DNA of 60,000 bases from Symsagittifera roscoffensis (Eukaryota > Xenacoelomorpha > Acoela > Convolutidae): NCBI RefSeq assembly GCF_963678635.1, contig NC_087070.1, forward strand, positions 11,754,539-11,814,538, written 5' to 3'. Under the pieces are notes generated by a model. It searched no databases, was not told the DNA's origin, and saw nothing but the letters and a program-made list of their open reading frames with translations. A program made the translations under genes and the position numbers. How positions within the stretch are numbered: position 1 is the first letter of the stretch; the number at the start of each line of letters is the position of its first letter. This document shows positions 50,691-60,000 of the stretch, one piece after another.

Positions 50691-51529
50691 TCCCGGGCAT
50701 CAAATAGATTCTTTAGATACACGTGTATCTCTTTAATTATTGCCGGCGCATGCTCGAACGCGTCCTCACCCAAGGTGCACAGCCTCGGTGACAAATACAA
50801 CCATACGTTGTTGTGCGGCTTCGTACGCAAAACCATCACCATGAGGTCCTCCTCCGCTGACGTCATGTTCTTTCTGATCATCCTTCCCTGCTCATTCTCT
50901 GCATGATCCATCAGTCTGAACCAGAGATCATCAGCCACCTGTTGTACTAACAGATGATCGTCATCTACCCCTGGTCTTAACTTCAGCAATCTGGCGAAGT
51001 TGGACAGCTCCAACCCCAGAACCTCATCTAGCACCAACCGAGTTGTGCTACAATCTCTGAGCCCCTGTATGGCATTCGAAATGTCAGCCCAAACGGCGGG
51101 AAGCTCAGATCGGGACGGGTAGTAATTGTCCGGGTCCACTACTCTGTTTGGGGCAGGAATTATCACATTGAACCTCCCCTCTTCTATTGTTGTGACCATT
51201 GTATATACAAATTGGAGGGGTTCTGGTAATGCAGCGTACCCTGGTGACAATACAAAGATCACCTTCACCACATTCATGGTGAAGCGTTGTCTTGCTGCTG
51301 CCTCTACCTCAGCCATCGCCGAGAGCAGTGTCATTATCGCCTCCCCTATAACCTCGTTACTCGGGATCGACCCATCCGTCAGACGTGACAATAAGCCCCT
51401 GCTTTGCAGATGATCATTTGAGCCTGCAACCACTATTACCTGCGGCTCCATACTGACCACCCTTTGCACACTTATCATCATGCCGATTGCTTGTCCCCAG
51501 TCCAATTTAGGTGCCGTCAAGAAAATCAC
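48524..51529 (-). CDS. ORF2 central part of element 2 (1,001-aa open frame)
   Basis: The N-terminal roughly 210 residues are homologous to residues about 880-1090 of element 1's ORF2 and contain a degenerate SGNH-like unit with block-III motif AGSNDHL and the segment LSPGYAALPEPLQFVY. The first residue is GTG because a one-base deletion at about 51528 (FGP-DVIFL) separates it from the preceding frame, so it is an internal part of ORF2. The remaining roughly 790 residues have no recognised domain. They are mixed helical and strand-like, with an acidic, Ser/Pro-rich tail (PARPDSGIDSRQGPSG). No signal peptide, transmembrane segment or envelope-like feature is visible. Confidence 0.7.
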   Translation of the reverse strand: MIFLTAPKLDWGQAIGMMISVQRVVSMEPQVIVVAGSNDHLQSRGLLSRLTDGSIPSNEVIGEAIMTLLSAMAEVEAAARQRFTMNVVKVIFVLSPGYAALPEPLQFVYTMVTTIEEGRFNVIIPAPNRVVDPDNYYPSRSELPAVWADISNAIQGLRDCSTTRLVLDEVLGLELSNFARLLKLRPGVDDDHLLVQQVADDLWFRLMDHAENEQGRMIRKNMTSAEEDLMVMVLRTKPHNNVWLYLSPRLCTLGEDAFEHAPAIIKEIHVYLKNLFDARELAGGKMLKLMQDVNTMSLDKFQADVLATKAQYERSDAILGGMGVGWTPSFLSTCYPKASRNLIASFVKNIRKLSIGLVLALYVTLGHENFVKGPANLFTQALADLRSDGLLTLIAMTYGRLGDLLVLLRYPEQLLGTSREFNAQLETASLRKMKDWRTLLLQYLLQQNRSVTGEDKVATNAGECKQYCGMPLLTDLVVMMRIDPLALVHGLREFVTVVYGPVITFAFPDIQVKAYRNSVLYVNLVSVVDCSVLNWVEQSELRRLASDDRLFGRIAEPGWVLMDFNNHFKCRMGREDLSHIQFNPKLWNLRPVVKDTGEAVRVPQLPGAYTHAKENQQTWLPGSRPLPDQCPRYPPIRRMLLGVTSPIIAPRIGAARHAEKRMLKWSEGMEPRFIGWNVAAAHTFDFSFPDAWSRKKIKALPSRRPEVSPEMWNEVYSPTDDLSRLKWSGEVKVVMMEVAKESRGGSYITIEDLAPHGEESVEFLVNDELFYHAGDMTVPARPDSGIDSRQGPSGPRPKPDAGDDELMDHDDNDTEGKTEKPGETDLGALERDLLEYRFSEDDDGEVDGSLLLMTPSSFMSPTKEASADLSPMDPISQARECRSKDPQRLLHESPRRRKIEESMKISFLSTLPEEEWERYQMELEGKTGATWSRVNFMEKSWDVIRRYGTQPIMKVGLNQPIMREVLEKIVNSMESDVLTESVTEDSAEDQQGTKKLLFRRA

Positions 51530-53055
51530 ATCGGGCCAAAAGAGAGAACGGGCGTGTAGAGATAATCGGAGCCGGCCACAATCAGATACTTGGCCGCCTT
51601 CATGTCCAAGGGATCATAAGCTGCAAAAAGGCCATCGCCTATTGGGGCCTTCAGTTTCCCATATCTCTTATCGTCTCCAACCACTGTTGTCGTTCGGGGG
51701 TAGTCCCTCGAATACTCGCCAGGCGTCTGACCGGGTGGTTTAGCGAGCTGCCTGTACATCTTGTGATGCTTGTTATTGGGCTTGTTCTCTGTCTGGAATT
51801 TGCCCTTGCGAGCAGGTGGTGTCCTTTCCCGGGTCCCATCTCGAACATCGGTGAGCGACCGGGTGTTCAAAGGTCCAAAGGTATTGTCATGAGGCAATCC
51901 ATTCAAGTCCACATGTCGGAGTGAGGTCGAGGAGCTGAATTTCTCCTGCTCTGCTAACAGCCAATCCACTCCCGGTATCCGATAAAGTCCCGATACTGTG
52001 GGACCTTCTCCGCCAGTCATTCTCATTGCGTCCTCCCGACACGTCAAGGTATTCATGTTCAACTTCGCCGACATGTCCGTCTTATACTGACCCCAATGAC
52101 TGGGAACTGATCTATTCCAAAGCAGCCCGCTGCCTGATTCGATTCCCTCCGCTGGCACGGTACTTGTAGACGGTCCTGCTATCGAAGCAGGATTTGTCGT
52201 GGCAGGCGGATCGTTCCTCCTAGACACGGTCTGGGAGTTATTCCTGTTGTTCTGCTCCACTGATCTCCCGAGTCGGCTTCCAATCGATTGCGGCCTGGGA
52301 GGAGGAGCAGTCCCTAGCCTGTCTCTCACGTTTGAGCTCGGAGCAACAGTTGCGGCTGCAACCGTCTCTGTTGCCAAGGGCCCCAGACGGTTGACGAGGG
52401 ATTCGGGCACGGTTGTCCTTATTCTACTTCCTCCGGTCGAACTGGTCCGAGCCAGAGGACCGGTTGCCCTCGACTCTTGCTCCGCTTCCCTCAATTGCGT
52501 CTGAAACACATCATTAATCCAATGCCTCCCTCGTTGGGTATTGAAGTGTACTCCATCTCTAGTGAGCGCGATGTGATCAATAATGCGCAGCATGTTCTCG
52601 AGATCCAGGAGTCGCAACTCGCCAGGGTTGTTTCTCACCAGACTGCGGGTCATTTCATTCCACCGCGTCACGTTGCCATTCATGAAGTCTGCAACTATGG
52701 TGCCCACCAAAGGATTTGGTGGTATCGTGCACAAGATCACAAGCTTGGGTCTGTACTTTTCTTTCAATTCGTTCAAGAGACACACCAATAGAGGCTCCCA
52801 CTTGCTCTCCGGAGTCACGGGGGCTCTCGAGACGTCATTGGTCCCCAGCATTATTATTAAGGTATCCAGGTGATCCTCGCTCTGGAACTCCATCATTTTG
52901 ATGACCTGAGCCACTGAGGCTCCTCCAAAGGACAGAATGGTAGTCTGACCATTGACGAAGATCTCATTCAGATCTCTCACCAAACTGTCTCCAATGATCA
53001 AATGGCGACTCCCTGGGGGAATTACTTGGTCGTTCGTGGCGGGGTTCCAGCTCAT
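51526..53055 (-). CDS. SGNH/GDSL hydrolase part of ORF2, element 2
   Basis: A 509-codon open frame whose first 200 residues are an SGNH/GDSL domain with all blocks: IIGDSLVRD (S24), FGGAS (oxyanion Gly), LGTNDVS (N73) and TRDGVHFN (D167, H170). Such enzymes hydrolyse esters or remove acyl groups, using Ser and a D-x-x-H pair. A low-complexity Thr/Ser/Pro/Arg linker and a region shared with element 1 (GLYRIPGVDWLLAEQEKF) follow. The end reads KYLIVAGSDYLY before a one-base frameshift into the next frame. The upstream coding part (53170-54189) belongs to the same protein. Esterase domains are known in some CR1-type LINEs and some Penelope-like elements; in a gypsy-type element it is unusual to my knowledge. 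Confidence 0.8.
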   Translation of the reverse strand: MSWNPATNDQVIPPGSRHLIIGDSLVRDLNEIFVNGQTTILSFGGASVAQVIKMMEFQSEDHLDTLIIMLGTNDVSRAPVTPESKWEPLLVCLLNELKEKYRPKLVILCTIPPNPLVGTIVADFMNGNVTRWNEMTRSLVRNNPGELRLLDLENMLRIIDHIALTRDGVHFNTQRGRHWINDVFQTQLREAEQESRATGPLARTSSTGGSRIRTTVPESLVNRLGPLATETVAAATVAPSSNVRDRLGTAPPPRPQSIGSRLGRSVEQNNRNNSQTVSRRNDPPATTNPASIAGPSTSTVPAEGIESGSGLLWNRSVPSHWGQYKTDMSAKLNMNTLTCREDAMRMTGGEGPTVSGLYRIPGVDWLLAEQEKFSSSTSLRHVDLNGLPHDNTFGPLNTRSLTDVRDGTRERTPPARKGKFQTENKPNNKHHKMYRQLAKPPGQTPGEYSRDYPRTTTVVGDDKRYGKLKAPIGDGLFAAYDPLDMKAAKYLIVAGSDYLYTPVLSFGPM

Positions 53056-53169
53056 GTCATTCAGGCTCGGCTGGCACTTGCCTGAACTGATGACGTGCCA
53101 TCAGATTCTTCCTAATGTCTACTACGCGAGACTTCTGAAAGACTCCACCAGGCGCTGACCTCGAGGACG

Positions 53170-54189
53170 CTATCGTGTGGGGGGTGCTCGCTCCGAGCTA
53201 TTTGATGACTGATCACGACGCTGGGAAGGAACGATCCTACCCAATGTCCGTCCAGTGGTCCGGTTGATCTCCTCCATTGTCGCTCGGGCCACTTGGTTGA
53301 ACGATTCTTGGAACTGAGGGGCGAGGTAAGTGTCAGAAGGGTCTGGTATCGTGAACCTTTGACTAGAAGCAGACGGTCGTGTCTGCTGAGGAGCCTCGGG
53401 CTCTCTCGATGCACGCAAATCCAGAACCTCGGTCCCTCTCGATACACACAGCTCCTGAGCTGTTATCCCGGGGCGTGTGTCGTTGGAGCCCTCCGAGAAT
53501 CTCATGCTCGCCAGGACTTCCGGTGACACTTGGCTCACCTTCGCCACATACAGCTCCTTCAGGTGCTTTATTTCATCCTCCTTATAAGCCACCTGTAGAT
53601 CTTCGTATTTCTTCTTCCATTCGTCCCTTTCTCGAGCTATTGCCCTATACTCCTGGAGTTTGGCACACAGCTCGCTCTGATCTTTCTCCTTCTTTTCCAG
53701 CGTCTCGATCGTCTCCGACGTCTGGATCTCTATCTCACTCACCCTCACTTTCTTCAAAGGAGGAGCGGCTGTAGGAGAGTCGACCGAATGTGACGGGCCT
53801 GGCCCATCACGTTGTCTTTTCGCTCCGATGAGTGGCTGCGCCGGTTGGACTGGTAAGGGCATCTCACCTAGCCGGTGGTCCCACTGCTTACCTAGTCCTG
53901 GCTCACGAGCCAGGTCGTGGCCAGACATTTCTCCACGCCTTCATCTCATCAATCGGTTTCGGCCTCTCTCGGCGGTCCCGGACTCACCGAAGGCCAACAT
54001 CAACACGACTTCCGTAGGGCGATTCCCTCGACCCTCTCGTCCTAGTGCATTGAGGAGTGCGACCACAAACATCGCCAACCCCGGGTCTTCTCGTGTGAAA
54101 TCACAATCGATCAGCCGCTGATAGATCTCGTCTAGAGTCGCTCCTAGACTCGCTGAGAGGAATTCCATGAGTTCGTTCGTGTCACCCAT
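53170..54189 (-). pseudogene. N-terminal part of ORF2, element 2, interrupted
   Basis: ATG at 54189 matches element 1's ORF2 start (DEIYQRLIDCDF against DAIYRRLIERDF). An in-frame TGA (53941-53943) replaces the Trp codon of element 1, and the frame resumes to 53170. It includes a coiled coil (EKKEKDQSELCAKLQEYR). Frameshifts at about 53060-53170 separate it from the SGNH part: the homologous segment FQKSRVVDIRKNL lies in another frame there. Confidence 0.8.
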
Positions 54190-54617
54190 TTCTTATCGTG
54201 TTGATTCTTCTTGTCGTGTCGTGTAATTTCTTCGTTTGATTCAATGAATTCAATAAACAATCTTCGATCAATCAAGATCTAAAAAACATCATTTTTGGAT
54301 ACAACATCATTCAATTCTTTAAAACTCTCCATTGAAATTCTTTTTTCAATTCTGATTTAAAAATTTAGCACCAAGGTGGATCGTCCACCTTTACCTTTGT
54401 CAGAGTAGCACGAATGTGCGCTGTCACCTTGATGACCTGGAGTGCCCCAGGTCTTTTATGACATAAAACATAAAACATATCATAATAATAACATAACACA
54501 TAAACGCCACATACCTACACTATCACTTAAAAACATAAAACTTAATCCTAATCTAAGCTTAATCCTAATCTCTATCAAGTTGACTTAATAAAAATCACTT
54601 ACCGCTGAATGCATTTC
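54190..54617 (-). other. Spacer between ORF1 and ORF2 of element 2
   Basis: About 430 non-coding, AT-rich bases with ACATAA/TTATG-rich runs, equivalent to 33129-33528 of element 1. Confidence 0.65.
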
Positions 54618-57600
54618 CTAGCATATACTCAGATAGTATTTTTTATGTAAGTAAACTTCTATGTCAGTTTCTGAAAAAATCACATGCACAAGAGCGTACA
54701 ACTCTCTCGGGTGTAGCTTCCCTCTATTGGGATCATAAACTGGTAACGAGAGAGAGGTCACACCTCTCTCAACCAGGAAATCCCTAAGTCGAGTCAAGGC
54801 CAATACCAAGCTCTCCGGATTCACGTGTTGCCTATCAGTAGCTTTCGTAACCAAAAAACAGAAATATTTCCCTGGTATCTGTGATGCGACAGGGGGCAGC
54901 GCTATCATCCCTCCCACACCAGGCCTCTGTTTCCACAAAAACTCGATATTTTTATACTCTCTCTTGAAGTCAGCCGCTAGTGCTGTTTTGAAGCTTACGT
55001 CCGCGGTTATCGCTTTGGCGCACGTGCGTTCCGTGAGTATGAAATCGCTGTCCGTTATGACGATATTGTTCGAATAATGGTTCGGTAGATCAAAATACGA
55101 TTCAAAGATTCGTCCAAAAGGTGGTTTTTTAGCATTCTCGCCCTCTGTCTCTAGTTCTCCGGTTTCTCTTGCCGATTTCAATTTTTTTATTATCAGATTT
55201 TCGGTGTGGGTGAGTCCTACCCCCACTCCCCGGACAAAAATATCCATCGACGTCCACGTCGATCGCCCAAAGTCTGAGAGATCGAGGTTGGATTGTGGAA
55301 CACGTAGAGGACCATCTGGGGCGACCCAGTTGGACTCGGTATTGTCATGACTGATGTATTTGACGCCGTCTCTCTCGACGTCCTGAATCGTCAGGATCGT
55401 CTCTTTTGGATCTGTCGGCAGATCATGGAGCCATTCGAGCACGCGCAAGTTAGTTAGTTCTTGCTCATGAGTCTGTTCTGCTTCTGGTTCGAACTCCACT
55501 TCTGGTTCTGATCGATCGTCGATCCAATCTTGATCCATATCGTTCACAAGGTCGATTTCTTCTAGCATCGCCACTTCGTCCAGTCCCACCAGCGAGTCTA
55601 TGACATCACTCACTACTATCCTGTCTACAACGAAGTCCTCGCCGTACGGGTTGTATTTTTTCTGGTTTTTTCCTCTCTTGCTTTGGCGTGTTTCCATAGT
55701 GAGAGGAAAGTCAGGCTGTATTCCTTTGTCAATTTCGGTTTGTTCCGGGCAGTCCCAGTCTTCTTCGGCATAAGGTAGAGTTTCATCGTCCACCTCTACT
55801 CGCTCGGTCAACTCGAGATCCAGTGGTAGATCGCAATCGTCCACCACCTCATTCCCGCCGTTCTTGTCGCGAGTACCCCTTTCATTCACTTCACAAGCAG
55901 GATCCACTATCAAATAGTCTCCCTCTTGCATGTCCGCTGGGATGCACCAATCCTCTGACGAGGCATTGTGTGGTTTGATGTTCTCGTAATGAGCTGCTCT
56001 TCCAGTGCTCAATCGATAAAAACGACCTCCTTGGTGCACCTCTGTTATCTGAAATGGACCACGCAATTTCTTTAATAATTTCTTGGTTCCTTTTGGTGGA
56101 ACCACTTCCTGGAACACCCAGACGTAGTCGCCAACTGAGTAGGCTTTCGCATCAGCTGTCCTTTTGTCAAATTCCTTTTTTGTCTAATTTGCGCCTGTTG
56201 CGTATTCCTCCTGCATAATACATTGAGATCCTGCTGTCTTCTAATAACATCCCGCACGTACGTTTGCGGTGCTGTCCTCTTCCCCTCATATTCAGGGTAG
56301 AAAAACGTCAACGGGAGCGCTTTTTCATGACCCGTTAACATCATGTGCGGACTTATTCCCGTGGTGGAATGCTCCGTGCTGTTGTAAGCACCCATCACTT
56401 GCGGCAGGTGCTTGTCCCAGTCATTCATGTAACGCGAGCAATAGACTCTCAGCATGGATACCAGTGTGCGATTTTGCCTCTCGACTAGGGCATTCGTTTG
56501 CGGGTGATAAGTGGTCGAGTGGGCCTGCGCTACCTGCGACCTTTTCATCAACTCCTTCGTGAGATCGCCCACGAATGCTTTGCCATTGTCCGATTGGAAC
56601 GTGATGGGGCAGCCATGCCTCGCTATCCACACATTTATCAAATGATCGCATGTTTCTTCCCCCGATGCTGTCATGCAGGGTGCTGCCTCCGCATACTTCG
56701 TAAAGTGGTCGATCATTACCAGCACCTGATTATAGCCCGTTGCTGTCATACAGATTTTCTGATGATCAATTTGCACCACTTCGTTGAAACCTGACGACTC
56801 TATTGACTGTAGGGGGAACCTTAGCTTCCTGGGATCCTTCGCCTGCTGACATGACAGGCATGCTGCGATCCACTTCTCACAAGCCTTCTTCAATCCCGGC
56901 CATTCGAATCGTTTCTGTATCCTGTTATACAATTTGTCCACGCCTTGATGGCCCATCTGATCATGTGAGCGAAAGAGCAATTCGGTCTGGTACAACTGTG
57001 GTAACACTATTGAATTGTATTTATAGAGGACCTTGTCCTCCTCTTTTCGTTTGCAGGCTACGATTCCGTCGTTGTTCAGGTACAACAAGTCGTTTCGCTT
57101 CAGGTAGAATTGCTTCAGGATTTTGTAGCTGTCTTCTTCCAAATCTGCCTTGTCTGGTGCTCCATTCTCGATCCATCTCTTCAGACTGCTCGTCATTCTG
57201 TCATTTCGTTGAGCCCTAGGAGATCCGACAGCCTGTACCTGGCTTTCAAATACGTCTTCACCACGTTCATTTGCCCACTCATTATCTCCGGAGCATGAGC
57301 ATCGTCCATCAACTTGACACACCATATCTTTTTCAAAGGCGTCGCTTCCTGCACAGATGGTTCCAGATTGGTACGGACGACCGTACCATGTGGCAGCAAT
57401 CTGTTTGGGCGTTTCGAAACTGCTATCAGCTCGAGCTCGTCCGCGGCATTATCTACCACAGTGCCCTCTTCATCTGAGGTGTATCTGTCCCTGTCTGGAT
57501 CCTGATGTGTTTCTCGGTCCAGCCCACGCTGCTTCCAGTCTACCAACAAGGAGTGGATTGCGATCTCTGACATATCGGAACTGGAAGTTGTTTCAGACGT

Positions 57601-59356
57601 GTTGTCCCAGGACTGGGGCCTCGAGTCAACACTTGAGTCGACTGATTTTCCAACATCATATTCCAAGTTGTTTGAGATGTTTCTCGACTCCCCGGACAAA
57701 ACTCTGTCCATCTGTCGCTTCAAACCCGACTCCCCGGACAAAATTCTGCCCCTAGGTGGTCTCGTCAACCTCTCCCCGGACAAGTCGTCCTGCACGGGCT
57801 CAAAGGTGTCTGACTCCTCAGACGAGTCGTCTTTGACTGGCTCGAAAGTATCAGACTCCCCGGACATTGTCTCGTCCACGGACGAACAATCTGGGCTCGG
57901 CTCGTATTCTTCTTTTGCATCCGTGAAATGCACTCTCCTCGTGAAGCTATATTTCGACCTGATCCTGACTTCCTCAGTAGTTTGGTTCTGATTCAGTGTT
58001 CCATATTCAGTGAACGAAGTTCTCAACAAGACCTCCTTCGGCATCGAGCTCACCAGCTGGTTGACAATCGACCTGCAATCCCGTTCAACGCCTCGGCTGC
58101 GAATGGACACTGGCCTCTTCTCTGTTCTCTCGGTGATAGTCAACCGCTGCATGGTCTCCATCCATTCACGATCATGCCTATCCACTTCCCTGTCCAGCAA
58201 GTCACGGAGTTTTCTCATGACATCCGGCGCCACGTTCACCGTCCTGTTCAATAGAGCCATGCTGTTTATGCCCAGCCTGTTAAGTTCTTGCTGTACCAAG
58301 TTGGATTGGACTAGCAGATCCAACGGAACGGGCTCGCCTCTGGCTAAAAGCTTTATCTCTGCGGCCGTCTCCACTGGAAGGTCAGGGTGTCCGGGTATAG
58401 GATGTCCTGACTTGTCTAACCACCTAGTAAGTGGCAGCTTGTCGTAGGTTTCTTTGTCCAGAAAGGAAAACCCGTCTTTGATCTCTGATTGGTTAGCCTG
58501 TTTCTCCTCGAGGCGCTCATAAAATTCTGTCTTTTTACTGAGGCTATCTGCATTCTGGTGCTTGTCACGAGTACGGTGCTCTATGATCATGTGGTATCCA
58601 TCCAGGCGCACGATCCAACGACCAATGTAGCTTTGGTCCATCGAATAGGTTTTCAGCCAGGCGAGGGCTCGATTATCCACACGTAACTTGAAGGGAGAAC
58701 TCCCCAAGTAGGCCCTGTATTTTTCCACGAAAGTGATCACCGCAAACATCTCCGCTTTTGTCGCGCCGTACTTCATTTCAGTATCACTCAGGACTTTACT
58801 CCCGTAGGCTATCGGACAAAGAACCGTTCTCCCGTTCCACTCCTGCTCCTGGTGAAGTATGCCCGATATCGCAACCACTGATGCATCCGTGTCCAGCACG
58901 AACATCTCCTTCTCTGTTGGCGTGCCTCGTAAAGTTCACGCTTGATGTTTTCAAATGAAACTTGTGCCTCATCAGTGCAGGTGAACTTTTTGCCCTTGTT
59001 TCTCATCAACCTCTGCATGGGGTATATCTTGTCAGCATACCCCTTGATGAACTCTCGATAATAATTTGCGAATCCCAGAAAACTCATCAGCTGTGTATCT
59101 GTTTTAGGTGCCTTCCAGGTCAGCACCGCTTCAACCGCTTCGGGATCTGGTCTCACTCCATGTTTGTGAACCAGGCGGCCCAGATACTTTATGGAATCCC
59201 TGAGGATTTCACACTTAGAGGGTTTACATTTCAGACCCGCCTGCTTCATGCAGGAAAACACCTCCTCCAACCTCTCTATGTGGTCTTCCAAGGTTGGTGT
59301 TGCAATCACGACATCATCGACATAACACATAATGAGATTCCCGTATTTCTTAGTGA
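54618..59356 (-). pseudogene. ORF1 (Pol) remnant of element 2: RT to macro-like domain
   Basis: Four open pieces in shifting frames: 58809-59330 (RT from MCYVDD), 57193-58905 (RNase H DTDAS and the LSGE-repeat linker), 56072-57325 (integrase) and 54618-56117 (RGPF module, acidic linker, macro-like domain, stop TAG). Breaks are a short deletion near 58920 and one-base shifts near 57213 and 56176. The integrase is otherwise complete, with HDQMGH and CLSC zinc ligands and D, D, E at QIDHQ, QSDNG and LVERQ. The macro-like domain keeps Lys (LVTKAT) where element 1 has Arg. Everything upstream of the RT active site is missing. Confidence 0.9.
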
Positions 59357-60000
59357 CGCTAAAGTCATGAAATTTTCAAGAAATTTAAAGTCAACCAATC
59401 AGAATTGAGCTCTTCTTCTCATGCATTTTTCAACAATTTCTTTAACTTTTGTAGATTTTGAGGATACTTTCACAGATATTATTTGTGTTAATAACCAATC
59501 AGAATGAAGTAATCACAGATTTTAAAAACTTTGTAGATCAGAACCAGGTTATGTTTATGAAACTTCTTAATCAAAAATTTTTATATAATTTTTCCAACAT
59601 AACTAAGATTTGAAGTTTGATACCCTAGTGCGATAAATGAAATTTCTTGTCTAGTTTTTATTGTTTTTTCGATATTCAATTCAAGTTTTGAAATTTCGAT
59701 CAAAATTTTTCCGATTTGTTCTATTTCTAACCAGTGAAAAAATAAATTACCAACATATATGTTTTCATCGTTTTCTTTTTGGTATATTGTAGTATAAAAA
59801 ACCGGAAGTCTATTAAGTTTGGATAAACGATCAAAAGATATTCTGACAAATCTGGATTTTGTATTTGTATCAAACTCAAAACAGTAATCGAATTGATGTT
59901 CCTTATCTCCAATTTCTGTTTCATAGGCTCTTTCATTGTTTTGTTGTTTTACTGATCGACTACCCAATCTGAGTTAACTCTTCTAAATAAGAACATTGTT
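59357..60000. other. AT-rich host flank with a possible minus-strand exon
   Basis: Composition switches sharply to AT-rich at about 59357. On the minus strand a 128-codon open stretch (59581-59967) begins just after a possible acceptor (TTAACTCAG at about 59968-59976) and reads FDYCFEFDTNTKSRFVRISF. It has a normal amino-acid mix but no family I recognise and no ATG at its start. It could be an internal exon of a gene continuing off the window, or chance. Confidence 0.35.

Larger units (their letters stand above)
39856..59356 (-). mobile_element. Element 2: related giant LTR retrotransposon, 5'-truncated and decayed
   Basis: The same family as element 1, in the opposite orientation. Minus-strand order: RT (from the YVDD region), RNase H, integrase, macro-like C-terminus, spacer, ORF2 region, 3' region, 3' LTR. 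The protein similarity to element 1 is high but clearly diverged. Homology begins abruptly at about 59356 within the RT domain; Gag, protease, the first half of RT, the leader and the 5' LTR are absent and AT-rich host DNA follows. Frameshifts and stops break both ORFs. It keeps about 4 kb of ORF2 lost from element 1, and 4.3 kb of it is tandemly duplicated. The end of its LTR is displaced to 19121-19578. Confidence 0.92.

Noticed and set aside
1-60000. CRISPR array, bacterial operons or phage features
   Set aside because: Introns, LTR retrotransposons, tetraspanin and profilin show an animal genome, and no regularly spaced direct repeats of CRISPR type occur.

Overview
The window is eukaryotic and almost certainly from an invertebrate animal. 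It holds spliced genes with animal-type products (a Cep57-like centrosomal protein, a profilin-4-like protein, a tetraspanin) in AT-rich, repeat-filled DNA, and short CCCTAA telomere-type runs occur inside a tandem repeat. I cannot place the phylum.

Left third (1-19120), host DNA with old repeats. A 2,378-bp unit is tandemly repeated at 1-4171. The 3' part of a Cep57-like gene lies at 4875-7024 (+). A 725-bp fold-back element with TA-flanked, Tc1/mariner-like ends follows at 8157-8881, and a rearranged relative at 11006-11840 contains a nearly perfect 117-bp palindrome. The profilin-4-like gene (10445-13699, +) carries that relative in an intron and converges on an intronless tetraspanin gene (13810-14622, -). 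Two decayed reverse-transcriptase remnants of different families lie at 15660-17090 and 17360-18950 (both -).

Right two thirds (19121-59356), two nested copies of one giant Ty3/gypsy-type LTR retrotransposon family. Element 1 (19579-39855, +, 20.3 kb) has two 934-bp LTRs that differ by eye at only two positions. It has a 3-kb leader packed with copies of a CCGGAGGGGTC motif and an intact 3,200-codon Gag-Pol frame. The order in Gag-Pol is coiled coil, Gag, two CCHC knuckles, protease, RT, RNase H, integrase, and a C-terminal macro-domain-like module. A second long frame (ORF2) follows and encodes a coiled coil plus an SGNH/GDSL hydrolase domain; in this copy it is broken by in-frame TGA codons and a roughly 4-kb deletion. 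Element 1 inserted into the 3' LTR of element 2, which lies on the minus strand. Element 2's main body is 39856-59356, and the displaced end of its LTR is 19121-19578. Element 2 lost its 5' end in the RT domain and carries frameshifts, but it keeps the full ORF2 region, including a 4.3-kb tandem duplication.

The two copies complement each other. Element 1 shows what Gag-Pol looks like, and element 2 shows that the intact ORF2 region probably exceeded 2,900 codons, which makes the intact element about 24 kb. The combination of a Pol-fused macro-like domain, an SGNH hydrolase ORF, repeated G-rich nucleotide motifs and very large ORFs of unknown function is the most unusual content here. The last 650 bases (59357-60000) are AT-rich host sequence with one possible minus-strand exon.
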